NCBI RefSeq assembly: GCF_009857505.1
Contig: NZ_WWCP01000007.1
Span: 115,762 to 179,761 of the forward strand
Length of the DNA stretch: 64,000 nucleotides
Origin: Duganella lactea
GTDB lineage: Bacteria > Pseudomonadota > Gammaproteobacteria > Burkholderiales > Burkholderiaceae_D
Reading direction: 5' to 3'
Below the pieces are notes generated by a model that ran no database searches, was not told where the DNA came from, and saw only the letters and a program-made list of their open reading frames with translations. Within the stretch, counting starts at the first letter, position 1; the number at the start of each line of letters is the position of its first letter. Positions 15,333 through 23,044 of this stretch are shown in pieces. A program made the translations under genes and the position numbers.

Positions 15333-16236
15333 GGCTGGCTTTCGCCAGACACAAATCGCCCCAGGCCTTGGGCTTGTCTTCCGGCTTGCGCAGCAAGTCG
15401 TCCGGATGATAGGTCGCCACCACGGACAGCTGGTTGTAGCGCATGACCTTGCCGCGCGAGGCCGGGCCCATCATCAAACCACGGGCGGCGAACTGGCCAA
15501 AGGTGATCGCCATGGTGGCGCCGGTCAGCGCCAGTTCGCGATCCAGGAACGGACGGCAGGCGATGACTTCCTCGGCGCTGGGATGGCGTTCCGGCGGCCG
15601 GCACTTGACCACGTTGGTCACGTAGACGTCGGACTCCGGCTTCAGCTCGATGGCCTTGAGCATGTTGTCCAGCAATTGGCCGGCCTCGCCACTAACCGCT
15701 TGCGGGGCCTGCTCGTCGGCTGGCGACGGTGTGCCGGCGATGGCGATCCAGGTCGCGTGCTCGGCGCCACGGCCGTTGACGGCGGCGTGGCGCGTCTCGC
15801 ACAGCATGCAGCGGGTGCAGGACGACACGGCGGCTTGCAAGGCGGGCCAATCCATTTGCGCGATGGCCTCGTCGCTGAGCGGCGCGGACGCCGGCTCAGC
15901 TGGCGCTGGCACGGGAGTGGCCGGGCGCACAGGCGCCGGCACGGGCGCATCATCGAACCAAGCGGTGTCCTCACCGGCAGGCGCGGGCGACGGCGAAGCC
16001 GGGCGCGGCGCGATGGCTGGAGGGAGCTCGCCTGGTGGTTCAACTGCTGGCGGTGGCGCGACAACGGACGGCGCGGCCAGCGCTGGGGCGACCGGGTCCG
16101 ACGGGACCTCGGCCGGCGCGAGCGACTTCGCCGCCACTGGCACATCAACCGTTCCGGGAGCATCGCGCAACGTCCACTGTACGCCGATCCCCATCTCCTG
16201 CAAAAACACCGTGTTCCGTGCCGACGACTGACTCAT
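15325..16236 (-). CDS. Uracil-DNA glycosylase superfamily protein (family 4-like)
   Basis: The C-terminal 165 residues match the iron-sulfur UDG family: SSCTRCMLCETRH (Cys140, Cys143, Cys146), VYVTNVVKCRPP (Cys212), VIACRPFLDREL (Cys227) and VVATYHPDDLLRKPEDKPKAW. The first motif, normally GEAPGxxED, reads IAGTPSPADEQ, and the usual PFVGRAG is QAVSGEAG, so the catalytic pocket is changed. The N-terminus (FLQEMGIGVQWTLR) is followed by about 90 residues rich in Ala and Pro, a likely flexible linker. The start overlaps the rimI stop by 4 bases (ATGA). Excision of uracil from DNA is likely but not certain given the changed motif. Confidence 0.83.
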   Translation of the reverse strand: MSQSSARNTVFLQEMGIGVQWTLRDAPGTVDVPVAAKSLAPAEVPSDPVAPALAAPSVVAPPPAVEPPGELPPAIAPRPASPSPAPAGEDTAWFDDAPVPAPVRPATPVPAPAEPASAPLSDEAIAQMDWPALQAAVSSCTRCMLCETRHAAVNGRGAEHATWIAIAGTPSPADEQAPQAVSGEAGQLLDNMLKAIELKPESDVYVTNVVKCRPPERHPSAEEVIACRPFLDRELALTGATMAITFGQFAARGLMMGPASRGKVMRYNQLSVVATYHPDDLLRKPEDKPKAWGDLCLAKASHA

Positions 16237-16706
16237 AGCTCAAACCGCATAACGACTGCGTCCTCGCGTTGCTGGTTGGCCGCCGGATAGTAACCCTTGC
16301 GCCGGCCGATCTGTTTAAACCCATAGCGCGCATAAATATCCAGCGCGCGCGTATTCGACGGCCGCACCTCCAGCAACACCGACGTCATGCCCAAGCCGCG
16401 CGCGCAGGCCACCGACTGGTTCAGCAGCAAGCGGCCGAGGCCCTGCCGCTGCTTCTCCGCCGACACCGCCACGTTCAGCAAATGCGCCTCATCGACCGCC
16501 GCCATCAGCAGAAAATAGCCGAGCAGCGAACCATCACCGTCACGCAGCACCCAAGCCTGATAGCCGCTATTGAGCGAATCGACAAAATTGGCCATGCGCC
16601 ACGGATGTGGATAGACGCTCTGCTCCAGCGCGAACACCTGATCCAGATCGGCGGCCTGCATCGGCTCATAATTGAGCCGGGCCAGATCCCACACCGGTGC
16701 CGTCAT
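16233..16706 (-). CDS. rimI: Ribosomal protein S18 alanine N-acetyltransferase RimI
   Basis: GNAT acetyltransferase of 157 residues that acetylates the N-terminal alanine of ribosomal protein S18. The acetyl-CoA-binding motif is visible in VSAEKQRQGLGRLLLNQ (Q-x-x-G-x-G type), preceded by EAHLLNVAV and followed by LLEVRPSNTRALDIYARYGF and IGRRKGYYP, both typical of RimI. The product starts MTAPVWDLARLNYEPMQAAD. It overlaps tsaB upstream by 4 bases and the UDG gene downstream by 4 bases, so translation is probably coupled through the operon. Confidence 0.93.
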   Translation of the reverse strand: MTAPVWDLARLNYEPMQAADLDQVFALEQSVYPHPWRMANFVDSLNSGYQAWVLRDGDGSLLGYFLLMAAVDEAHLLNVAVSAEKQRQGLGRLLLNQSVACARGLGMTSVLLEVRPSNTRALDIYARYGFKQIGRRKGYYPAANQQREDAVVMRFEL

Positions 16707-17395
16707 GCGCCGCCTTCCTTGGACGCGGCCATGTCGCGGCGCTCGGCCTGCGTGTAGGCCACCTTATTGCGCAGATACAAAGGCTGCGCCTCGGCCGCCG
16801 TCACCGTGCGGCCGGCGGCGAAGGCGACCGCCGCCAATTGCGCGATCTGCTCCGCATGCGGCATCACCTCGGCAAAACCGCCGGCCGGGAACGCCTCCGC
16901 ATACGCCGAAAGACCGTTGCCGCACATCACCGGCGCACCTTGCGGCCGCACGTCCGCCGGGGCCGACAACGCCGGCGGCGACACCGCCACCGGCGCGCCG
17001 TTATCAAACCGATACTGCGCCCAGTAGACCTCGCCCATGCGCGCATCCAGCACCACCAGCACCGCCTCGGCGCCGTGCCGCTGATGGCAGGCCAGCGCCA
17101 TCGCATCGAGCGTCACCACCGGCACGGCCGGCAGCTTGGCGCCGAAAGCCAGGCCCTGGGCCACGCCGCAGGCGGTGCGCACGCCGGTGAACGAGCCCGG
17201 GCCGGCGCCAAACGCCACCGCATCGCAATCGGCCAGCGCGATGCCGGCCTCGGCCAGCAGCGCCTGAATCATCGGCAACACGGCCTGGGAATGGGTACGG
17301 ACGCCGCTGGAGAGGCGGCTCAAGACGGCATCGCCCCGCAGCAGCGCGCAGGAAGCGGTTTCGGACGAGGTTTCAATGGCAAGAATAATAGGCAT
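16703..17395 (-). CDS. tsaB: tRNA threonylcarbamoyladenosine biosynthesis protein TsaB
   Basis: Partner of TsaD in making t6A at position 37 of ANN-reading tRNAs. The product (230 residues) begins MPIILAIETSSETASCAL, a hallmark of the ASKHA fold of TsaB, and contains FGAGPGSFTGVRTACGVAQGLAF and the helix that contacts TsaD. It is the first gene of the tsaB-rimI-UDG-DUF1853 operon. tsaD and tsaE are not in the window. The start ATG lies in a region followed upstream by the divergent thioredoxin-like gene, 93 bases away. Confidence 0.95.
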   Translation of the reverse strand: MPIILAIETSSETASCALLRGDAVLSRLSSGVRTHSQAVLPMIQALLAEAGIALADCDAVAFGAGPGSFTGVRTACGVAQGLAFGAKLPAVPVVTLDAMALACHQRHGAEAVLVVLDARMGEVYWAQYRFDNGAPVAVSPPALSAPADVRPQGAPVMCGNGLSAYAEAFPAGGFAEVMPHAEQIAQLAAVAFAAGRTVTAAEAQPLYLRNKVAYTQAERRDMAASKEGGA

Positions 17396-17488
17396 CCCAT
17401 ATTTTAACCCGCCGCGCCCACAGGCGCGACCCCGCGCGGAGAGGTAGAATACGCGCTTTGACGCTGAGCGCGCTATTTAACCTGATCT

Positions 17489-17914
17489 ATGGCTAGTCTG
17501 ACCCTGAATTCCGCCAACCGTGCAGAAGTGGCCGCCGCGCTGGCCGGCGACCGCTGGCTGGTGGCCTGCCTGTGCGCCGCCTGGTGCGGCACCTGCGGCG
17601 GCTACCGCGCCACCTTCGACGAGTTGGCGGCGCGCCACCCGGACAAAGTGTTCGTCTGGATCGACATCGAAGACCAGGCCGACGTGGTGGGCGACCTGGA
17701 CGTGGAAAACTTCCCGACATTGCTAATCCAGCACCACGAACTGGTGGCTTTCTTCGGCACCATGCTGCCGGACGCCGGCGTGGCGCACCGCTTGGTGCAA
17801 TCGACCGCCGCGCAGAGCGACGACGAGCTACGCGAACGCATCACCAACAACGCCGAGCGCGCCGCCTGGCAGCGCGACTGCAATCTGCAAACGCTGCTGC
17901 GCGCCGCAGCGTAA
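17489..17914 (+). CDS. Thioredoxin-like protein
   Basis: A 141-residue protein with a thioredoxin-type active site CGTC in LCAAWCGTCGGYRATFDELA (residues 28-47), then the VFVWIDIEDQADVVGDLDVENFPTLLI stretch with the cis-Pro (FPT) of the fold. The spacing and length fit a thioredoxin domain followed by a C-terminal helical tail (about 30 residues, rich in Arg and Glu). There is no signal peptide, so it acts in the cytoplasm, probably as a disulfide reductase of unknown client. It diverges from tsaB and converges on the EAL-HDOD gene; a strong hairpin separates the two stops. Confidence 0.85.
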   Translation: MASLTLNSANRAEVAAALAGDRWLVACLCAAWCGTCGGYRATFDELAARHPDKVFVWIDIEDQADVVGDLDVENFPTLLIQHHELVAFFGTMLPDAGVAHRLVQSTAAQSDDELRERITNNAERAAWQRDCNLQTLLRAAA

Positions 17915-17959
17915 CCCCCGGTGTCAAAACCCCGGTGTCAGGTCTGACACCGGGGTTTT
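17914..17959. terminator. Perfect 15-base bidirectional hairpin with repeated arm
   Basis: AAAACCCCGGTGTCA (17926-17940) pairs perfectly with TGACACCGGGGTTTT (17945-17959), loop GGTC. The T and A ends make it a good terminator in both directions, for the thioredoxin-like gene and the EAL-HDOD gene. A further copy of CCCCGGTGTCA precedes the left arm directly (from about 17916). The stem overlaps the EAL-HDOD stop by 2 bases. Confidence 0.8.
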
Positions 17960-19226
17960 AGATGTTGCGGGTGTAGTCGGTGACCCACTCGATGGCGGCC
18001 AGCTGGATGTTGTACAGCTCTGCCGGGCGCAGTTGTAGCTGGTGCAGCATCTGCGCCAGCACTTCGCCGTCGCGGCCGCGCTCGATGTGTTCGATCAGGC
18101 TGAGCATGCTGCCGTAGTCGCCGGCGCGGTGCAGCAACGCGGCACGCACGTCGTCCAGCACGTTGACACTCTCCAGCACGTCGCGCATGTGGATCGACAG
18201 CAAGGTGTCCATCAGCGACATCACGCCGACCGTGAAGCCGATGTCGGCGCTGACCCGCTGCCCCGGCCGGCGGTACTCGACCATCAGTTCGATCGTCTTG
18301 CCGCGCGTGGTGGCCAGTTGCAGCAGCGGCGAGGTGAATTCGCGCGTGTCGCCATTGTTCACGTACAGCAGGATCTGCAGCCAGCGGCGCAGCTGGCGCC
18401 GCCCCAGCACCATCAGCGCGTGGCCGATGGAGTTGATGCGCTGCCGCGCGCCGACCACCGGCGTGTTCACCAGCCGCAGCAAGTTCAGCGAGATCAGCGC
18501 GTCGTGCTTGACGCTGCTTTCGATTTCCTGGCTGCTGGCGTCACGGTCCAGCAAGTCCAGCAGATGCAGCACACTCATCTGCGATGGCGCGATTTTTTTG
18601 CCGCTCAGGATCACCGGCCGCGCAAAATAATAGCCCTGGAAGTATTCAAACCCGAGGTCCATGCACTGCTGGAATTCCTCGACCGTCTCGACCTTTTCCG
18701 CCAGCAGCTTCTGTCCGGGGTTCTTCAGCACCCGCGCCAGCGCCGGCAACGTGCCCGGCCGCATTTCCTTGATGTCGACCTTGACCACGTCGCACAGCGG
18801 CATGAATTGCCGCACATCGTCCGACTGGCCGATCACGTCGTCGAGCGCGAACTTGAAACCGACCGCCTTCAGCTCGCGTATCCGCGCCAGCACCTCCGGC
18901 GTGGCCTGGACCGTTTCGAGAATTTCGAGGATGACTTTGTCGTGCGGCAGAAAGCGGATGAAGTCGCTCATCAGCCCCACCGCGTCGACGTTGACGAAGG
19001 CCATCTGGTCGCCTACCACCTGCGCCATGCCCAGCTCGGCGGCGTGGGCGATGACGGTGGCGGTCGCTTCGGTGTCGTCGGTGACGTGGGCGCCGTTGTA
19101 GGCGCCGGCGTCGCGGAACAGCAGTTCGTAGGCCACCAGCCGCTGTCCCCGATTCAGGATGGGCTGGCGCGCGAGGAAGAAATGGTCAGCCAGGCTGGCC
19201 GATGCCGGTGACGAGGCTAACATCAT
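17958..19226 (-). CDS. EAL-HDOD domain signalling protein
   Basis: A 422-residue protein with an N-terminal EAL-like domain (residues 15 to about 215) and a C-terminal HDOD domain (about 220-400). The EAL signature is degraded: YELLF replaces the usual E-A/V-L-x-R, LDDVIG replaces DDFG, and the metal-binding Glu of the EGVE loop reads AEKVET. Loss of phosphodiesterase activity is therefore likely, and the protein would act by binding partners, as described for CdgJ-type proteins. The HDOD part is recognised from DASSQEIESSVKHDALISLNLL and INSIGHALMVLGRRQLRRWL. GGGAG precedes the start by 6 bases. Confidence 0.88.
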   Translation of the reverse strand: MMLASSPASASLADHFFLARQPILNRGQRLVAYELLFRDAGAYNGAHVTDDTEATATVIAHAAELGMAQVVGDQMAFVNVDAVGLMSDFIRFLPHDKVILEILETVQATPEVLARIRELKAVGFKFALDDVIGQSDDVRQFMPLCDVVKVDIKEMRPGTLPALARVLKNPGQKLLAEKVETVEEFQQCMDLGFEYFQGYYFARPVILSGKKIAPSQMSVLHLLDLLDRDASSQEIESSVKHDALISLNLLRLVNTPVVGARQRINSIGHALMVLGRRQLRRWLQILLYVNNGDTREFTSPLLQLATTRGKTIELMVEYRRPGQRVSADIGFTVGVMSLMDTLLSIHMRDVLESVNVLDDVRAALLHRAGDYGSMLSLIEHIERGRDGEVLAQMLHQLQLRPAELYNIQLAAIEWVTDYTRNI

Positions 19227-19271
19227 GGGGCGCTCCCCTGGTCGATCTGCTTGCCACCAGCCTATACCGAA

Positions 19272-20231
19272 TCACGGGCGCTTGCCTATGTTTTTCTGAC
19301 GAATCGGCGGGCGGCGCTCGGCACTGTTGCGCGTACCCGTCGTCTGCGTGCCGGTCTCCAGCGTAAAGCGCGCGCCGGCGTCCTCGCCCAGCGCTTTCAC
19401 CAGCCACGGCATGACCTGTTTCAGCATCGGCTCCAGCGTGTACGGCGGGTTCAGGATGAACATGCCGCTGCTGTGCAGGCCGCCGATCCCGTCGGGCATC
19501 GGCTGCTTGATGGTCAGCACCACGTTGAGCCACTGCGCGGCCGGCAACTGCTTGAGCTTGTCCGCGAACTGGCGCGATTCCATGCGCTGCAGCAGCGGAT
19601 ACCAGACGGCGTAGGTGCCGCTGGGGAAGCGGCCCAGCGATTCGGCCAGCGCGTCCTTGGTCTTCTTGTAATCCAGCTTGTCCTCGTAGGGCGGATCGAT
19701 CAGCACCAGCGCACGGCGCGATGGCGGCGGCAGCAGCGCCTTCAGCGACGCGAAACCGTCGCTGCGGGTGACCAGCACGCGCTTGCCGCGCACGGTCGGG
19801 CGGATGCCTTGCGCCGCCGCGTGATCGTCCAGCTTGCGGAAATTGTCGGCCAGCAGTTTGGCGTCGGCCGGGTGCATTTCGAACAGGCGCAGGCGGTCAT
19901 GCTCGCGCGCCACCCGCTCGGCGATGTACGGCGAACCGGGATAGAAGCGCATCTTGCCGCTCGGGTTCATCGCGCGGATCAGGTCGACATATTCCTGGAT
20001 CGCCGGCGGCAGGTCGTCCAGCGTCCACAGGCGGCCGATGCCGGTGTCGTACTCGGCGTTCTTGGACGCGAACGCGCTGTCGAGTTCGTAGACGCCGGCG
20101 CCCGAGTGCGTATCGATATAGGTGTACGCCACCTCTTTCTGATTCAGATACTGCAGCAACTGGATGGTGATGAAGTGCTTGAGCACGTCGGCGTGGTTAC
20201 CCGCGTGAAAAGCGTGGCGGTAAGAGAACAT
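19272..20231 (-). CDS. rlmJ: 23S rRNA (adenine(2030)-N6)-methyltransferase RlmJ
   Basis: Methylates A2030 of 23S rRNA. The product (319 residues) begins MFSYRHAFHAGNHADVLKHF, which is diagnostic of RlmJ. The catalytic DPPY motif is in RALVLIDPPYEDKLDY, and further family stretches are YIDTHSGAGVYELDS and FYPGSPYIAERVAREHDRL. The C-terminus past about residue 285 is longer than in E. coli (280 residues) and rich in Thr, Arg and Gly. The gene starts 36 bases before a short region holding no gene and lies downstream of rraA on the same strand. Confidence 0.95.
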   Translation of the reverse strand: MFSYRHAFHAGNHADVLKHFITIQLLQYLNQKEVAYTYIDTHSGAGVYELDSAFASKNAEYDTGIGRLWTLDDLPPAIQEYVDLIRAMNPSGKMRFYPGSPYIAERVAREHDRLRLFEMHPADAKLLADNFRKLDDHAAAQGIRPTVRGKRVLVTRSDGFASLKALLPPPSRRALVLIDPPYEDKLDYKKTKDALAESLGRFPSGTYAVWYPLLQRMESRQFADKLKQLPAAQWLNVVLTIKQPMPDGIGGLHSSGMFILNPPYTLEPMLKQVMPWLVKALGEDAGARFTLETGTQTTGTRNSAERRPPIRQKNIGKRP

Positions 20232-20366
20232 AAGCTGGCGATCCTGAATGATTCAATCCGACATTATCCCTCAGAACGCCCGCGCCACCAAAAAAGCGCG
20301 CGCATCCTTTGGATCAACGTGTGGGCCGATGCGCTGGCGAAGATGGAACTGCCGCGTCGGCTCGGC

Positions 20367-20861
20367 TTACCCCAGCTTGTGCCGCGCCACCACGATCCCA
20401 TCCGCATCGGCGTACAGCCAGTCGCCCGGATGGACCGGCACGCCGGCGATCTGCACGCGCAGATCGCGCGCGCCCACGCCCTGCTTGGCAGGCTTGCGCG
20501 GATGGGTGCCCAGGGCGCGCACGCCGATGTCGAGCGCGTTGATTTCGTCGGTGTCGCGGATACAACCGTCGACAACGATGCCGGCCCAGCCATTGTCACG
20601 CACCAGCAAGCCCAACTGCCCGCCGACCAGCGCGCACCGCAGACTGCCGCCGCCATCGACCACCAGCACATGGCCGTCGCCCGGCGTTTCCAGCGTGGCG
20701 CGCACCAGCGCATTGTCTTCATGCACCTTCAGCGTGACCACGCGGCCGGCAAAGCACAGGCGCTGGCCGTAGTGGCGAAATACCGGCGGCAACACGGCCA
20801 GCCGACCGTCATCGAGCAGGTTGGCGTGGTCGTCGCATAAGTCGGCGGTGGCAAAACGCAT
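20367..20861 (-). CDS. rraA: RraA family protein (RNase E regulator / HMG aldolase fold)
   Basis: RraA-fold protein of 164 residues. In E. coli RraA inhibits RNase E; in other bacteria relatives are 4-hydroxy-4-methyl-2-oxoglutarate aldolases. The conserved stretches are MRFATADLCDDHANLL, VLVVDGGGSLRCALVGGQLG and GIVVDGCIRDTDEINALDIG (with the R-D pair needed for aldolase metal binding). Three ATGs stand in a row; the third (20861) has GAGG at the right distance and matches the family start MKY/MRF. The 135 bases between this gene and rlmJ hold nothing I can identify. Confidence 0.9.
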   Translation of the reverse strand: MRFATADLCDDHANLLDDGRLAVLPPVFRHYGQRLCFAGRVVTLKVHEDNALVRATLETPGDGHVLVVDGGGSLRCALVGGQLGLLVRDNGWAGIVVDGCIRDTDEINALDIGVRALGTHPRKPAKQGVGARDLRVQIAGVPVHPGDWLYADADGIVVARHKLG

Positions 20862-20899
20862 CATCATCCTCGGGCATGGCGGTGGGCAATCACCGCATA

Positions 20900-22123
20900 C
20901 TACGCGGTTTTGGCGGGCGCCGTCACGCGGGTGCTGCCGCCCACGCCGACCGCCGTCAGGATCACCAGCGCCTGGAAGATGCCGATGAACACAAACACGG
21001 CGGACGGACGATTGGCGTCCATCAGCGCGCCGAACAGCAGCGGACCGAGCGCCAGGCCGCTGTCCAGGCCGGAATACACGACGCCGAACACGCGGCCGGT
21101 GGCGTTGGCCGGCGCCGCCGCGCGAATCATCAGGTCGCGCGACGGGCCGGAAATGCCGGTCACCAGGCCAATCAGTCCCATCAGCACCACCGCCATCCAG
21201 GCCGGCAGCACGGCCGCCGCCAGCACCAGCGACAGCAGCGCCGCCGCGCCAAAGGCGAGCATGATGATGCGGTCATGGTTGCGGCTGCCCGCGCCGAGGA
21301 AGCCGCCATACGCCATGCCGGCCGCCGAGGCGAACATGAAGCAGGTATAGGCCGAGGTGGCCGTGCCCAGCGACATGCCGTACAGGCTGACCAGGCTGGT
21401 GGCGGCAAAGGTCTGGATGCCGGCCAGCGCCACCGCCGAAATCAGGAAGAAGGCAAAGCACAGCCACACCACTTTCAGTTTGAGGAAGCCGAAAGCGCTC
21501 ACGTCCGCCACCGCCGTGGCGCCGGCCGCCGGTATCACGGCCGGCTCGGGACGCAGCACGTGACGATTCCAGACCAGCAGCGCCAGCACGGCCAGCGGCA
21601 ACCAGGCGGCACACAGCAGCGCGGTGCGCCAGTCGGTGCGCGCCGCCACAAAGGTCAGGAATAGCGGCGACAGCGCCCAGCCGATATTGCCGGCGATGCC
21701 GTGCACCGAAAAACCGTGCGCCAGCCGCGCCTTGGACACGCGCTGGTTCAGCAAGGTGTAGTCGGCCGGATGGAACACGCTGTTGCCGCAGCCGGCCAGG
21801 AACGCACCCAGCATCAGCTGCGCGTAGCTGTGCGCGCTCGACAGCATCACCGCCGACAGCCCCAGCAGCGCGATGCCGCTGAACAGCACGGTCCGCGCGC
21901 CCAGGCGGTCGACGACGAAGCCGGCCATCGCCTGCCCCACGCCGGAGACCACGAAAAACACCGTCATCAGCAGGCCCAGCTCGGAATAGCTGAGACCGAA
22001 TTCCGGCTTCAGCCACGGAATCAGCGCCGCCAGGATCACGTGATAAAAATGCGAGGTGCCGTGCGCCAGCCCGACCAGCGCGATCACGCGGGCATCCTGG
22101 CGCCACAGGGTTGAGTCATGCAT
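20900..22123 (-). CDS. MFS transporter (Fsr-like)
   Basis: A 407-residue major facilitator protein with about 12 membrane segments. HGTSHFYHVILAALIPWLK at the N-terminus, DRLGARTVLFSGIALLG after helix 2, and GCGNSVFHPADYTLLNQRV are close to the fosmidomycin-resistance (Fsr) branch. Later ISGPSRDLMIRAAAPANATG is also typical. The substrate is not known; a drug or small organic acid is possible. It diverges from an AraC-type regulator (90-base gap), a layout repeated at 49870-51963 with related proteins, so control by that regulator is likely. Confidence 0.87.
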   Translation of the reverse strand: MHDSTLWRQDARVIALVGLAHGTSHFYHVILAALIPWLKPEFGLSYSELGLLMTVFFVVSGVGQAMAGFVVDRLGARTVLFSGIALLGLSAVMLSSAHSYAQLMLGAFLAGCGNSVFHPADYTLLNQRVSKARLAHGFSVHGIAGNIGWALSPLFLTFVAARTDWRTALLCAAWLPLAVLALLVWNRHVLRPEPAVIPAAGATAVADVSAFGFLKLKVVWLCFAFFLISAVALAGIQTFAATSLVSLYGMSLGTATSAYTCFMFASAAGMAYGGFLGAGSRNHDRIIMLAFGAAALLSLVLAAAVLPAWMAVVLMGLIGLVTGISGPSRDLMIRAAAPANATGRVFGVVYSGLDSGLALGPLLFGALMDANRPSAVFVFIGIFQALVILTAVGVGGSTRVTAPAKTA

Positions 22124-22213
22124 GCTGCTTTCTCCTTGGTTGATGGCTCAAGTGTAAGCAATTTGCGACCGTCTGATTTAAGATAGCAAGACAACATTTA
22201 TCGCATTTCCGCC

Positions 22214-23008
22214 ATGCCGATTCCCATCCTTAACGACACCAGCTTCCACTGGCGCCGTGACCAGCCCAGTCCACAACGTCCGATCACCATGGCCGGCCGC
22301 GACCTGCGCGCCACCGCCATGTTGCCGCCGCACAGCCACGACTGGGGCCAGTTCACCTACGCGCTGCAAGGCGTGATGCGGGTCGACGCCAACCACAGCA
22401 GCTGGATCGTGCCATCACAACGGGCGATCTGGATTCCACCCGGCGTGGTGCACGCGGTGACGGTGCTGGAAAACACCCATCTGCGGCCGATGTCGGTGCA
22501 CCCCAGCCGCGCGCCCTTCGCCGGTCCGGAATGCAAGGTGATGGAACTGTCCGGCCTGCTGCGCGAGTTGCTGGCCGCCATGGAGCAGCACGACCGCGAT
22601 GAGCAGTCGCCGCGCGAGCACCTGCTGATGGAAATGATTCTGGATGAAATCCCGCGCTGCGCGGTGCGCCCGGTGCGGGTGCCGCTGCCCGCCGACAAGC
22701 GGCTGAAGGCGCTGTGCGACGCCCTGATCGCCGCGCCCGGCGCGGAACTGACGCTGGCCGGCTGGGCGGCACAGGTCGGCGCGTCCGAACGCACCCTCGC
22801 CCGCCTGTTCGAGCGCGAACTGGGCATGGGCTTCGTCCAATGGCGCCAGCAAGTGCGGCTGGCGCACGCGGCGCCGCTGATCGCGCGCGGCGTGCCACTG
22901 TCACAGGTCGCGGCCGAGCTGGGCTATACGAGCCAGTCCGCCTTCTCAGCCATGTGCAAGAAAACCTTCGGCTGCTCACCCACAACATTTTTCGGATTGC
23001 AACATTAA
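22214..23008 (+). CDS. AraC family regulator with cupin sensor domain
   Basis: A 264-residue transcription factor. The N-terminal cupin is seen in HSHDWGQFTYALQGVMRV and RAIWIPPGVVHAVTVLE, a metal or ligand-binding barrel. The C-terminal 100 residues hold two helix-turn-helix units: LTLAGWAAQVGASERTLARL and LSQVAAELGYTSQSAFSAMC, followed by KKTFGCSPTTFF, all typical of AraC. It faces the MFS transporter gene head to head and very likely controls it. A related regulator stands at 51154-51963 with the same cupin stretch, so the two modules share ancestry. Confidence 0.9.
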   Translation: MPIPILNDTSFHWRRDQPSPQRPITMAGRDLRATAMLPPHSHDWGQFTYALQGVMRVDANHSSWIVPSQRAIWIPPGVVHAVTVLENTHLRPMSVHPSRAPFAGPECKVMELSGLLRELLAAMEQHDRDEQSPREHLLMEMILDEIPRCAVRPVRVPLPADKRLKALCDALIAAPGAELTLAGWAAQVGASERTLARLFERELGMGFVQWRQQVRLAHAAPLIARGVPLSQVAAELGYTSQSAFSAMCKKTFGCSPTTFFGLQH

Positions 23009-23044
23009 TGACCGTTAGTCAAGTTTTCAGAAACGCTGCCGTTA

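Noticed and set aside
20264..20366. A gene between rlmJ and rraA
   Set aside because: The short frames there are shadows, with no ribosome site or motif.
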